Positions 24,252-31,808 of a stretch of 64,000 bases of DNA are shown in pieces. The stretch covers positions 105,190-169,189 of the forward strand of contig UQPB01000001.1 of NCBI GenBank assembly GCA_900542835.1. The letters are read 5' to 3'. This stretch comes from an uncultured Pelosinus sp. (GTDB taxonomy: Bacteria > Bacillota > Negativicutes > Sporomusales > Acetonemataceae). Numbering within the stretch: position 1 is the stretch's first letter; each line of letters starts with the position of its first letter. The notes beneath the pieces are model-generated. The model was not told the DNA's origin and searched no databases. It worked only from the letters and a program-made list of their open reading frames with translations. A program made the translations under genes and the position numbers.

Positions 24252-24416
24252 AGGTAACCGCTGATTAAATGAACCAGTCAGGCTGACGAGAAATTTTTTC
24301 GATTGGCCAGGAAGCCAGACCGTAGAAATAGCAACGCTCTTTCAAGGGCTGGCCGCCGCAGCCAGGCGGAAAAAGATCCGTTAGATTGCGCTGGGTGAAT
24401 TAATCAGCGGTTACCT
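24252..24416. repeat. Full-length MITE-like repeat
   Basis: 165 bp with perfect 17-bp terminal inverted repeats, AGGTAACCGCTGATTAA at 24252 and its complement ending at 24416. The interior is non-coding and contains GAACCAGTCAGGCTGACGAG. It ends 13 bp before the TTG start of the next gene, so it supplies that gene's 5' leader. Confidence 0.85.
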
Positions 24417-24429
24417 GGGACGAAGCCGG

Positions 24430-25770
24430 TTGGGTTTGGAATCAGCGTCTATAATCTGGAATATTGTTCTGGTGATGGTACTGGTCTTGTTAAACGGTTT
24501 TTTCGTGGCCGCGGAATTTGCCATGGTCAAGGTGCGCAGCACCCGGATTGATACGCTTTTGCAGGAAGGGAATACACGCGCCAAATATGCCAAACGGCTG
24601 GTCAATAATCTTGACGCCTACTTATCAGCCTGTCAGCTTGGCATTACGCTGGCCTCGCTTGGTCTTGGCTGGATTGGCGAGCCGGCTATCGCCCGTCTGC
24701 TTGAACCGCTGCTGGCTGAGCTCGGCCTGTCGGAAGCGATGATTCATACGGTCGCCTTTGCCGTCGCCTTTTCCATCATCACCGCTCTGCATATTATCCT
24801 CGGCGAGCTGGCGCCTAAATCGCTGGCGATCCAGAAAGCCGACAGTGTTACGATTTGGACGTCAGTGCCGCTGATCGCGTTTTATAAATTAATGTTTCCG
24901 TTTATCTGGGTACTGAACAGTATTGCCAACTGGATTTTACGGGCAGTCGGCATTCAGGTGGCAGGCGAGCACGAGGCGGCTCATACGGAAGAGGAAATCC
25001 GCATTCTGATGGAGGAAAGCCATCAGCAGGGATATATTAATCAGACAGAGCTCACTTATGTTGATAATATTTTTGAGTTTGCGGAGCGTCATGTCAATGA
25101 GGTCATGATTCCGCGGACAGAGATGGTTTGCCTGTATGCCGACGACCCGTTTGCCGTTAATCTGGAAAAAGCCCTGGAGGAGCAGCTCACCCGTTATCCC
25201 GTCTGCGATCCGGATAAGGATAATATTATCGGCTTTGTCCATATCAAGGACTTACTGGCGGCGCTAGCCAAAGGCGAGAGCCCGGCGCTGCGGGATATGG
25301 CACGGGAAATGACGGCTGCTCCTGAATCGATGGCCATCAGTGACCTGTTAAAGCTGATGCAGAAAAACAAGGCGCAGATCGCGATTGTTATCGACGAATA
25401 CGGCGGTACAGCCGGTCTGGTAACGGTTGAGGATATCCTGGAGGAAATTGTTGGCGAGATTCAGGATGAATTTGACGAAGAACGGCCTCTCGTCGAAATG
25501 CGCTCCGATAACGCCCATTCAGTGGATGGGCGGATGCTGTTAGATGACGTTAATGAAGTCTTCGGGCTGGATCTTGATGAGTTTGATACCCTTGGCGGCT
25601 GGCTGTCGGCCCAGGTGGAAATGCCGCCCCGGATCGGCCGGCAGGTTGATTACAACGGCTATTCCTTTATGATTGAGGAAGCGGATAATATGCGCATTTC
25701 CCGAGTGCTGCTGCGCAGGCTGGCGGATGCAGCCGAATCGGACCAGCCGCCGGTTGATGCGCCGGAATAA
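24430..25770 (+). CDS. CNNM/CorC-type membrane protein with CBS domains
   Basis: 446 residues. The N-terminal DUF21 domain has four membrane helices (LVLLNGFFVAAEFAMVKVR at the start, SLGLGWIGEPA later). Two CBS domains (about residues 205-325) and a C-terminal CorC/HlyC domain (DEYGGTAGLVTVEDILEEIVG) follow. Relatives are often called haemolysins, but the better-supported role is magnesium/cobalt homeostasis. The start is TTG 24430, with no good ribosome binding site; a repeat copy ends just upstream and may have displaced the native leader. ATG 24475 is an alternative but would remove part of helix 1. Confidence 0.88.
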   Translation: MGLESASIIWNIVLVMVLVLLNGFFVAAEFAMVKVRSTRIDTLLQEGNTRAKYAKRLVNNLDAYLSACQLGITLASLGLGWIGEPAIARLLEPLLAELGLSEAMIHTVAFAVAFSIITALHIILGELAPKSLAIQKADSVTIWTSVPLIAFYKLMFPFIWVLNSIANWILRAVGIQVAGEHEAAHTEEEIRILMEESHQQGYINQTELTYVDNIFEFAERHVNEVMIPRTEMVCLYADDPFAVNLEKALEEQLTRYPVCDPDKDNIIGFVHIKDLLAALAKGESPALRDMAREMTAAPESMAISDLLKLMQKNKAQIAIVIDEYGGTAGLVTVEDILEEIVGEIQDEFDEERPLVEMRSDNAHSVDGRMLLDDVNEVFGLDLDEFDTLGGWLSAQVEMPPRIGRQVDYNGYSFMIEEADNMRISRVLLRRLADAAESDQPPVDAPE

Positions 25771-25804
25771 CGGCGGAATTACGCCTGTGTGGAATTGGCA
25801 GTTA

Positions 25805-25850
25805 TTGACACAGTTTGACTTCCTCCCGTATAATGAGAATGGTTATCATT
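25805..25850 (+). promoter_or_regulatory. Consensus promoter overlapped by a Fur box
   Basis: TTGACA (25805-25810) and TATAAT (25829-25834) are 18 bp apart. Overlapping the -10 and running to 25850 is AATGAGAATGGTTATCATT, which fits the 7-1-7 Fur box TGATAAT-N-ATTATCA with two mismatches. The arrangement predicts repression by Fur with iron. Confidence 0.75.
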
Positions 25851-25889
25851 TTTGTTGAAAGCGCGCGTTGCGCGTAAGGAGGGATAACG

Positions 25890-26687
25890 GTGAAACCTGT
25901 GTTAAGCGGAGTTCCCGAGACCTTGCTGATTCCGCTGTGGGCGCGGGCAGTCGAATCCAGACGCGATGCCCCGATCATTACCGATGCTAAAGCGGTTGAA
26001 ATGATGGCAAGCATCGACTATGATTTTACAAAGTTTGAGCAGGCCTGGAAGTCGCAAATCGGCGTTGTTATTCGCACCGAAATCTTAAATACAGCTGTGG
26101 CCGAATTTATCCGGCAAGCTCCTGCAGCCGTTATTGTCAATATCGGCTGCGGTCTTGACACCCGCTATGCGCAGGTGGACAATGGCCAAATTTATTGGTA
26201 TGACCTGGACTTGCCGGAGCCTATACAGATTCGCCGCCGGTTTTTTAGCGAAACAGACCGCTATAAAATGATCGCCAGGTCGGTTTTTGATTATTCCTGG
26301 CTTGATGAGATCGCTGTGGCGGAAAAGCCGGTTTTGCTTATTGCCGAAGGAACCCTGATGTATTTTAGCGAGCAAGAAGTCATCGACCTGCTCGCTGCGT
26401 TGCATGCCGCTTTTCCCCGGGCGCAAATGCTGCTGGAGATCATCACGCCGGCAATTGTAAAAATGAGCAGCCACCATGATTCGGTCGGGAAAATGAATGC
26501 ACGATTCCAATGGGGCGTGAAAAGCAGCCGGGAGTTGGAAACATACCACTCCGGGATTAAGGTTGTAAATGAATGGAATTTATTTGATTGCCACCGGGAC
26601 AGATGGGGCTGGATGGGGTGGCTGGCGCAGCTTCCCGCCTTTAGAAACCGCTTCAGTGACAGGATTGTGCAACTTGCCTTTGTATGA
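25890..26687 (+). CDS. LCMT/COG3315-type SAM methyltransferase, iron-regulated
   Basis: 265 residues. The family signatures are VNIGCGLDTRYAQV (SAM loop with the TR pair, about residues 85-98), YDLDLPEPI (motif II) and LIAEGTLMYFSEQEV. This is the leucine-carboxyl-methyltransferase / polyketide O-methyltransferase superfamily, so an O-methyl transfer to a carboxylate or hydroxyl is likely. The target is unknown. It stands alone, without siderophore or polyketide genes nearby, but its promoter carries a Fur box, so it is probably made under iron limitation. GTG/ATG context: gtaaggagggataacg precedes the start at 25890. Confidence 0.8.
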   Translation: MKPVLSGVPETLLIPLWARAVESRRDAPIITDAKAVEMMASIDYDFTKFEQAWKSQIGVVIRTEILNTAVAEFIRQAPAAVIVNIGCGLDTRYAQVDNGQIYWYDLDLPEPIQIRRRFFSETDRYKMIARSVFDYSWLDEIAVAEKPVLLIAEGTLMYFSEQEVIDLLAALHAAFPRAQMLLEIITPAIVKMSSHHDSVGKMNARFQWGVKSSRELETYHSGIKVVNEWNLFDCHRDRWGWMGWLAQLPAFRNRFSDRIVQLAFV

Positions 26688-26856
26688 GCCCGTGATTGAT
26701 CCTGCTATGGCCGGGCAAGAACCTGCCGCTGTAGTTTTTGATTCAGCCGATAAGACAAAAGCACTATTTTTTACATGGTAAATTATGGTATAATGATAAT
26801 GCAGGTTGCTCGGGGGACGGTTAGCCTCTTCCTTTTCGGGAAGGGGGGGTGGTGAA

Positions 26857-26934
26857 ATGACCATTTATGAGGCTCTGACATTTGCTGTCGCATTTGCCAC
26901 GCTCATGGTATTGGTCACAGGCAAAAAGAAATAA
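26857..26934 (+). CDS. Holin-like type I toxin, 25 residues
   Basis: A 25-residue protein, MTIYEALTFAVAFATLMVLV then TGKKK: one membrane helix and a lysine tail. It matches the small holin-like toxin pattern (M-x-x-YEAL..., Lys-rich end) of Firmicute type I toxin-antitoxin systems. An extended -10 promoter (tggtataat, 26787-26794) and a very strong gggaaggggggg binding site lie upstream; the latter is within a CT/G-rich leader that could fold. Its stop codon is inside the shared terminator hairpin. A convergent promoter at 27045-27073 would make an antisense antitoxin RNA. It is too small for most gene finders. Confidence 0.75.
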   Translation: MTIYEALTFAVAFATLMVLVTGKKK

Positions 26935-27038
26935 CCGCCTCTGCTGCAAACACGGCGGTTATTTCTTGTAAACAGACACGGTTAATCGTTTCCGGTTAGA
27001 CGGCCTGTGGACTGGCGTTGCTTGCGTCAGTCTTTTTT
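26923..27038 (-). ncRNA. Predicted antisense antitoxin RNA
   Basis: On the reverse strand TTGCAT (27068-27073) and TATAAT (27045-27050) are 17 bp apart, an almost consensus promoter. The transcript would start near 27038, run through a gactgacgc...gccagtc hairpin, and end at the hairpin 26928-26965, overlapping the last few codons of the toxin. Convergent 3' overlap is the layout of TxpA/RatA- and BsrG-type systems. The ends are estimates. Confidence 0.6.
26928..26965. terminator. Bidirectional terminator shared by toxin and antitoxin
   Basis: Arms of 12 bp (gaaataaccgcc / ggcggttatttc) with a 14-nt loop. Reading the reverse strand, a tttttg tract follows, as expected for the end of the antitoxin RNA. 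Confidence 0.7.
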
Positions 27039-27203
27039 TATTATATTATACCCAGATAATGTAAAATATGCAATTAATCAACGTAAAAGATCTCTGGCAT
27101 GATTTTACAATAAATTGTCTAATTTTTTAAAAAATACGATTTACCAAATAAAAATAGTGTAGTATTCTGTAAATAAGAAATTTTGGCAGACGGAGTGAAG
27201 CGG

Positions 27204-28286
27204 ATGAATGCGGAGTTTAATAATAAACGCTGCCCTGTTAGCAAGCTGGCTCCCGGTATGGAACTTGGACAAACGCTGTATTCGGCCAACGGACTGGTCT
27301 GGCTGATTGAGGGGACGGTATTGAACGCGGAGAGCATCAGGCGGCTGCAGGCGTTGTCGCTAAACAGCGTTATTATCCGCGAGTACCGTCCGGTGGAAGT
27401 GAATATTGAACGCGAGGATACAGTAGTCAGGCAGCCCCTGGAGTTTGTAATCGCGCCGTCGCCGCTGAAGCGGCAGGTTGATGGCGAGTATGAGACGGTA
27501 CTGGCAGGGGTTGAGCGGCTGTTTGCCGGTTTGCGGATGCAGCAGACACTGGATGCCGCTTTGCTCGAACAGCTCAGCGGTCAAATTCTGGCCTGGTCGA
27601 CGCGCGGCGCGTTTATCGCCAATTTTTTGTTGATGGCGTCGCCGCGGCGGGAGTATCTGGTGCAGCATTCGGTGCATGTGTCCGCGATCGGCGGCGTAAT
27701 TGGCACACTGCTGGAGCTGCCCGGGCCGGAGCAGCGAGAGCTGGTCGTCTGCGGTCTGCTCCATGATGTCGGCTTTCTGACCGGCGCCGCTGCCGAACTG
27801 ACGGCGGAACTGGAGGACGATCCGGCACATCCGATTAAGGGGTTTCAACTGCTGCAGCCGCAAGCGCTGGGGCAGCGTGTCTTATACGGCATTTTGCAGC
27901 ATCACGAGCGTTGCGACGGCAGCGGCTACCCGCTTGGTGCCAGCGGGGACAAGATTCACCGTCTGGCGAAAATTATTGCCGTTGCTGACGCTTACGACGC
28001 GCTGCTGGCCGGCAGGGACCGTGAACCCGCTTCGCCGTTTCAGGTGATGCAAAGACTGCGTGAGGAGATGCTGGGCCGGCTTGATCCCGCGGCTTGCGCC
28101 TGCTTTCTTGAGTATCTGACGAAAGTGATGATCGGCAATATCGCTTTGCTGAGTGACGGCGTCAAAGCTCAGGTCGTGTACTGGCAGCCTGCCGCTCCCC
28201 AGCCGGTGGTCAGAAAGGACAACGGTCAGTTTATTGATCTGGCAAAACAAAAGGCGCTGTCGATTGTCAAAATTATTGGCGCCTGA
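27204..28286 (+). CDS. HD-GYP domain protein (c-di-GMP phosphodiesterase type)
   Basis: 360 residues from ATG 27204, behind acggagtgaagcgg; an in-frame TTG at 27183 is less likely. After an N-terminal domain with a DUF3391-like start (VSKLAPGMELGQTLYSANG), the HD-GYP core shows HSVHVSAIGG, LLHDVG, HHERCDGSGYPLGASGD and KIIAVADAYDALLAGR. The metal-binding His/Asp residues and the GYP triplet are intact, so c-di-GMP hydrolysis is plausible. It is a lone gene; a bidirectional terminator follows. Confidence 0.87.
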   Translation: MNAEFNNKRCPVSKLAPGMELGQTLYSANGLVWLIEGTVLNAESIRRLQALSLNSVIIREYRPVEVNIEREDTVVRQPLEFVIAPSPLKRQVDGEYETVLAGVERLFAGLRMQQTLDAALLEQLSGQILAWSTRGAFIANFLLMASPRREYLVQHSVHVSAIGGVIGTLLELPGPEQRELVVCGLLHDVGFLTGAAAELTAELEDDPAHPIKGFQLLQPQALGQRVLYGILQHHERCDGSGYPLGASGDKIHRLAKIIAVADAYDALLAGRDREPASPFQVMQRLREEMLGRLDPAACACFLEYLTKVMIGNIALLSDGVKAQVVYWQPAAPQPVVRKDNGQFIDLAKQKALSIVKIIGA

Positions 28287-28325
28287 GACCGGCTGCGTGT
28301 GCGCAGCCATGCCGTCCAGGCTGAA

Positions 28326-28356
28326 ACGGCCCCGCATCCGTCAGGAGCGGGGCCGT
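28326..28356. terminator. Bidirectional terminator
   Basis: Arms acggccccgc / gcggggccgt, 10 bp, between the HD-GYP gene and the convergent small gene at 28364. Confidence 0.7.
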
Positions 28357-28363
28357 TCTGCTG

Positions 28364-28540
28364 TCAGGTCGGCAGCGAATTCTTGCAGGGCATTGCCGGG
28401 TTCTTGTCGTTTTCTTCCGGCGGGAAAACACTTGACGCTGTCTGACTGGTCTGGTCGTAGTCCGTGTGCCCGTAGGGGCCGGGCCGGGTTGCCGGCTTCG
28501 CCGTCTTCGTGTCGGTGGGTCTGGTGTCGTTGTCAGCCAT
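28364..28540 (-). CDS. Small hydrophilic protein of unknown function (58 aa)
   Basis: ATG 28540 follows aataggaggatgaagc at ideal spacing and the frame stays open for 58 codons to TGA at 28364. The product starts MADNDTRPTDTKTAKPATRP and is rich in Thr, Pro, Asp and Lys, with no helix-forming or membrane segment and one Cys. It looks intrinsically disordered. A terminator lies just after the stop. I do not recognise the family. The upstream 28541-28935 stretch shows small hairpins but no convincing gene. Confidence 0.55.
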   Translation of the reverse strand: MADNDTRPTDTKTAKPATRPGPYGHTDYDQTSQTASSVFPPEENDKNPAMPCKNSLPT

Positions 28541-28935
28541 GCTTCATCCTCCTATTGCCGCAGTTTTGCAGCCTGCCCTGGTGACAGCCGCTGCGAGTAC
28601 CCCGCAGGCTAATCCAGTGAAAACTGGCGGGGCTTTTTCGCCAGCCGGCGTTGTCGTCAATCGGCATACTGACGGTACGCCTGCTTTCTCTGCCTCGGCT
28701 GACCAAGCCTTCGCCTTGTTTTCTACCGTTTAAGCTTGCGTGGCGTGGTACTAGTGTATCCGGATTGGCTGAATCTGACGCAGCCAATGCCGCTAAACCG
28801 GCATGTAAAAGCAGGCTGAATACAAATTTTTCTGCGCTGACGATTTTTTGGCGGTTTTGTCACCGAGTCTGCGGCTGCGCCATATAATGCATCATGATAA
28901 GCGGGCAAACAGCTTATCGATGAGGAGGGATACTT

Positions 28936-29052
28936 ATGGGTCGTGGATTTGGTGGCTTCGGAAACGGATTCGGCGGCGGCGGTTGCATTATCATCATCAT
29001 CATCCTGCTGCTTTTGTTCTGCTGCACTGACAACGGGGATTCAATCTGCTAA
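28936..29052 (+). CDS. Tiny Gly-rich membrane protein (38 aa), sporulation-type
   Basis: 38 residues from ATG 28936 behind gatgaggagggatactt: a Gly/Phe-rich start (MGRGFGGFGNGFGGGG), then six Ile and four Leu forming one membrane helix, then FCCTDNGDSIC. The layout recalls small YjcZ-like Gly-rich sporulation proteins. Upstream CATATAAT (28881) lies 17 bp after an AC dinucleotide (28862), which could be a sigma-K/E-type promoter, though TATAAT for sigma-A overlaps it. Four Cys crowd the C-terminus. The function is unknown. Confidence 0.6.
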   Translation: MGRGFGGFGNGFGGGGCIIIIIILLLLFCCTDNGDSIC

Positions 29053-29107
29053 TTTAAGCTTGGCGGCGGAGCCGCGCCGCAGTACATCTTAATCTTGCCT
29101 CCTTCAT

Positions 29108-29140
29108 TTAAAATGCCCTGATCGCAGGGGCATTTTATTT
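29108..29140 (+). terminator. Terminator of the tiny Gly-rich protein gene
   Basis: A taaaatgccc...ggggcatttta hairpin followed by tttta on the + strand, about 55 bp after the stop. Confidence 0.8.
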
Positions 29141-29190
29141 TACGGCGATAAGCCGGTTGCGATATGCCGGACAACGGGCAGGCCTGGCGC

Positions 29191-29228
29191 AAAAAAAGTG
29201 CCGCCAGGCCAGTCGGCCGGCGGCACGA
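29191..29228 (-). terminator. Terminator of fabK
   Basis: Read on the reverse strand, gtgccgccggcc and its complement pair, and seven T follow. It lies 24 bp after the fabK stop. Confidence 0.88.
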
Positions 29229-29251
29229 AGTAGTGAGCTATTCCTGGCCGG

Positions 29252-30193
29252 TTAGTTAACCAGGCTGGGAGCTGTTGTCAGGAGGCGGCTGGCCTCTGCC
29301 ATAATATCGTCAATAAGCGCCTGCGCCGGTTTGATCTCACGCAGCCGGTTCAGGCTTTGCCCGACCTGGACAAGTCCGTTCTCCACATCGCCATCCAATG
29401 CCGCCAGTTTATTGGTGCCTGTGGCCAGATTGTTCAATTCCTCATCCGGAGCGCCGCTGATTTCCAGCGCCAGAAATTTTTGCGTGAATGCGTTTTTCAG
29501 GCCTCTGACGCCATGATTGCGCGAGTAGCCGGTTACAACCGAATCGGTGTCGCTGGCGGCAATAATTTTTTGCTTGGCATTGTCGTGGACCTTGCATTCG
29601 GTGGCGAGCAGGAAGCGGGAGCCCATCTGGACGCCGGCAGCGCCCATCAGAAGCGCGGCCGCCATGCCGCGGCCGTCGACGATGCCGCCGGCGGCGACGA
29701 CGGGAATGCTGACCTCGGGAATGACATTGGTCAATAACGCCATTGTTGTTAAGGTGCCGATGTGGCCGCCGGCCTCCATGCCTTCAATGACAATCGCGTC
29801 TGCGCCCGCCGCCTCTACCCGCTGTGCCAGCTTTACACTGGGAACGACGGGAATTGCTTTAATGCCGGCCTGGCGCAGCGGGGCGAAGAAAGGTACCGGA
29901 TTGCCTGCGCCCAAGGTAACGAAAGCGACCTTTTCCTGGCAGATGACTTCCAGTACCTCGTCCTTGTTTGGCGCCATCAGCATAAGATTGACGCCAAACG
30001 GCTTATCGGTCAGGGCTTTGGTTTTGCGGATTTCATCCCGCACCCAGTCGGCGCTGCGGCCGCCGCTGGCAATAACGCCGGCGCCGCCGGCGTTCGAGAC
30101 TGCCGCGGTTAAGCTTGATTCGGAGACCCAGGCCATTGCCCCCTGGATAATCGGATACCTAATGCCAAGCAGTTGAGTTAACTTTGTTTGCAT
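29252..30193 (-). CDS. fabK: Enoyl-ACP reductase II (FabK), FMN-dependent
   Basis: 313 residues from ATG 30193 (MQTKLTQLLGIRYPIIQGAM), chosen for aaagggggactagca just upstream. It is a TIM-barrel flavoprotein of the nitronate-monooxygenase superfamily. Family features are GAMAWVSE, KPFGVNLMLM, IEGMEAGGHIGTLTTM (with the conserved His) and PVVAAGGIVDGRGM. FabK reduces trans-2-enoyl-ACP in fatty acid synthesis. The close match to FabK around EAGGHIG favours it over a nitronate oxidase, but no other fab genes are adjacent. Confidence 0.85.
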   Translation of the reverse strand: MQTKLTQLLGIRYPIIQGAMAWVSESSLTAAVSNAGGAGVIASGGRSADWVRDEIRKTKALTDKPFGVNLMLMAPNKDEVLEVICQEKVAFVTLGAGNPVPFFAPLRQAGIKAIPVVPSVKLAQRVEAAGADAIVIEGMEAGGHIGTLTTMALLTNVIPEVSIPVVAAGGIVDGRGMAAALLMGAAGVQMGSRFLLATECKVHDNAKQKIIAASDTDSVVTGYSRNHGVRGLKNAFTQKFLALEISGAPDEELNNLATGTNKLAALDGDVENGLVQVGQSLNRLREIKPAQALIDDIMAEASRLLTTAPSLVN

Positions 30194-30279
30194 TGCTAGT
30201 CCCCCTTTATTTTCTGCAATCTGTACATGATTGGTGTCTGGCAGCATGTCCCGGACAGAAGTCAGCAAGCCCGGCTGTT

Positions 30280-30471
30280 TTATTTTTCGCGGTAAAAGAC
30301 CAGCATAACCGTGTCCTTGTCCAAAAACATGGTTTCACCATCAAGCGTTTTGTCAAAAAACCAGCCGCCGGCCGCCTGTTCATTCAGTATGCGCTCGAGG
30401 CCGGACGCGTCGAGGCGCGAGAAGCCAAAGGTACTTTTTTTCTTGACTTCGAGAACCTTGTATTCGCGCAT
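30280..30471 (-). CDS. DUF4177 protein
   Basis: 63 residues beginning MREYKVLEVKKK with the DUF4177 pattern: a YKVLE start, LERILNEQAAGGWFF in the middle and LVFYREK at the end. A strong caaaggaggatgtt site precedes ATG 30471. The family is of unknown function and often found alone. It is 86 bp upstream of the fabK start on the same strand direction, so read-through is possible. Confidence 0.8.
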   Translation of the reverse strand: MREYKVLEVKKKSTFGFSRLDASGLERILNEQAAGGWFFDKTLDGETMFLDKDTVMLVFYREK

Positions 30472-30593
30472 AACATCCTCCTTTGTCTATTCTACCCAGA
30501 TTATAGCATGATGCTGAACGCGAGAAAAGCGCCGGCGCATTCTTACTGCTATTTTATACATGACAGCCGTCGCCGGCGGGGAAGCTAAGCGAT

Positions 30594-30755
30594 AGGTGCG
30601 CGCTGATTAAATGAAGCGGTCAGGCTGACGAGCGGTTTTTCCGGCTGCCAAGGAAGCAAAACCGCAGGAATGACAACTTTTTTAGGGCTTGCTGATGCGG
30701 CCAGGCAGAAAAAGCTCTGTCGGCCTGCACTGTGGGCATTAATCAGTGCTTGCCT
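30594..30755. repeat. Full-length MITE-like repeat
   Basis: 162 bp; the ends AGGTGCGCGCTGATTAA and TTAATCAGTGCTTGCCT are imperfect 17-bp inverted repeats. The interior shares GTCAGGCTGACGAG and the GGCCAGGCNGAAAAAG word with the copy at 24252. It ends 37 bp before the next start codon. Confidence 0.82.
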
Positions 30756-30791
30756 GGAACCGACAAATTTTTTGCCGAAAGGAGACTCGCG

Positions 30792-31124
30792 ATGAATCAA
30801 AATACCAGTCAGACAGCACAGCCGAACAGTCAGAATACCTCCAGTCAGGCCTATCAGGCTGCGCTGACGCAAACGGCGCAGCCGGCTGCAGGCCAGGGGG
30901 CGGGCCAGGCTGCGGCCCAAGCCCCGGCGGCTGCCAATCAATTCAGTCAGATCATCGAGCAGGTAACAAATCTGAAGCAGTCGCTGCACGATTTTGTCGA
31001 TCAGGAAGACTTCCCCGATGCCGCGATCATTGCCGCCAGCGGCGTGCTGGAGCATCATCTCGATCATTATCAGCAGCTTGCCCTGCAAAAAGAAAACCAA
31101 AAACCGGGTATGGAGACACTCTAA
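30792..31124 (+). CDS. Gln/Ala-rich hypothetical protein
   Basis: 110 residues from ATG 30792, behind gaaaggagactcgcg. The first 55 residues are low-complexity Gln, Ala, Ser and Thr (MNQNTSQTAQPNSQNTSSQA); the second half is predicted helical (FSQIIEQVTNLKQSLHDFVD, then HHLDHYQQL). There is no signal peptide or membrane segment. I do not recognise a named family. A hairpin with 12-bp arms at 31152-31184 follows. The MITE-like element directly upstream must contain or adjoin its promoter. Confidence 0.6.
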   Translation: MNQNTSQTAQPNSQNTSSQAYQAALTQTAQPAAGQGAGQAAAQAPAAANQFSQIIEQVTNLKQSLHDFVDQEDFPDAAIIAASGVLEHHLDHYQQLALQKENQKPGMETL

Positions 31125-31312
31125 GGCGTCTCGCTTCTGCTTCCGCTGCTGACGGCCGGCAGGTCTTTTGACCCTGCCGGCCGTTCCGGCATCCTTTTTG
31201 CCGCATCGGAAAATGCAGGGAAAAGCGCGCTTTGTGTGGTATTTTAATAGCAAATACGGATGCTGCCGCTGACGGACTTGCAGCGGCATGACTGCTTTTG
31301 CGAGGTGACGCC

Positions 31313-31774
31313 ATGCTCCCGGTGCCGCGCAAATTATCATTGAGGCGCTCGTTTTTATGCAAACTGATTATTGCCGAGCTTATTCTGATGCTGCTGTCCT
31401 GGACAGGCTTTATTGCCTTTGCCGGCCGCGGGCTGGATGCGGTGGCGCGCAAACGCGTTTTTCCCCATGTGCGGGTGATGGAGGTAACTGCCTATACCGC
31501 CGGGCCGGAAAGCACCGGCAAAGACAGTGATCACCCCGATTTTGGCGTAACCGCCAGTACCTATCGCCTTAGCGTCGGCGCCAACGAGCTCTGTATCGCC
31601 GCGCCGCCGGACATCGCTTTTGGCACCCGGATTTTTGTGCCGGGCTACGGGGCGGCAGCGGTAAAGGACAGGGGCGAGGCAATACAGGGAGATTGTCTTG
31701 ACGTTTATTTTGACGATGTCGGAGAGGCCCTGCTGTGGGGCAGACGCCGGCTGCCGGTTTTTGTTTTTCCGTAA
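31313..31774 (+). CDS. Secreted/anchored 3D-domain protein
   Basis: 153 residues from ATG 31313 (gaggtgacgcc upstream). An N-terminal membrane anchor (about residues 16-38) is followed by the 3D domain: VTAYTAGPESTGK, FGVTAS, VKDRGEAI and LDVYFDD supply the three conserved Asp. Such domains are found in Firmicute cell-wall lytic proteins (YabE, MltA-like fold) and sporulation/germination factors. A stationary-phase or spore-related wall role is likely. The protein has only the 3D domain, so it is short for the family. Confidence 0.85.
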   Translation: MLPVPRKLSLRRSFLCKLIIAELILMLLSWTGFIAFAGRGLDAVARKRVFPHVRVMEVTAYTAGPESTGKDSDHPDFGVTASTYRLSVGANELCIAAPPDIAFGTRIFVPGYGAAAVKDRGEAIQGDCLDVYFDDVGEALLWGRRRLPVFVFP

Positions 31775-31808
31775 GCTTATCCCCATTGACTCCTGAGGAG
31801 GTGCCGGT

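Noticed and set aside
28533..28787. 84-codon - strand frame upstream of the 58-aa gene
   Set aside because: No ribosome site, no motif and unlike a real protein in composition; overlaps the strong 58-aa start.
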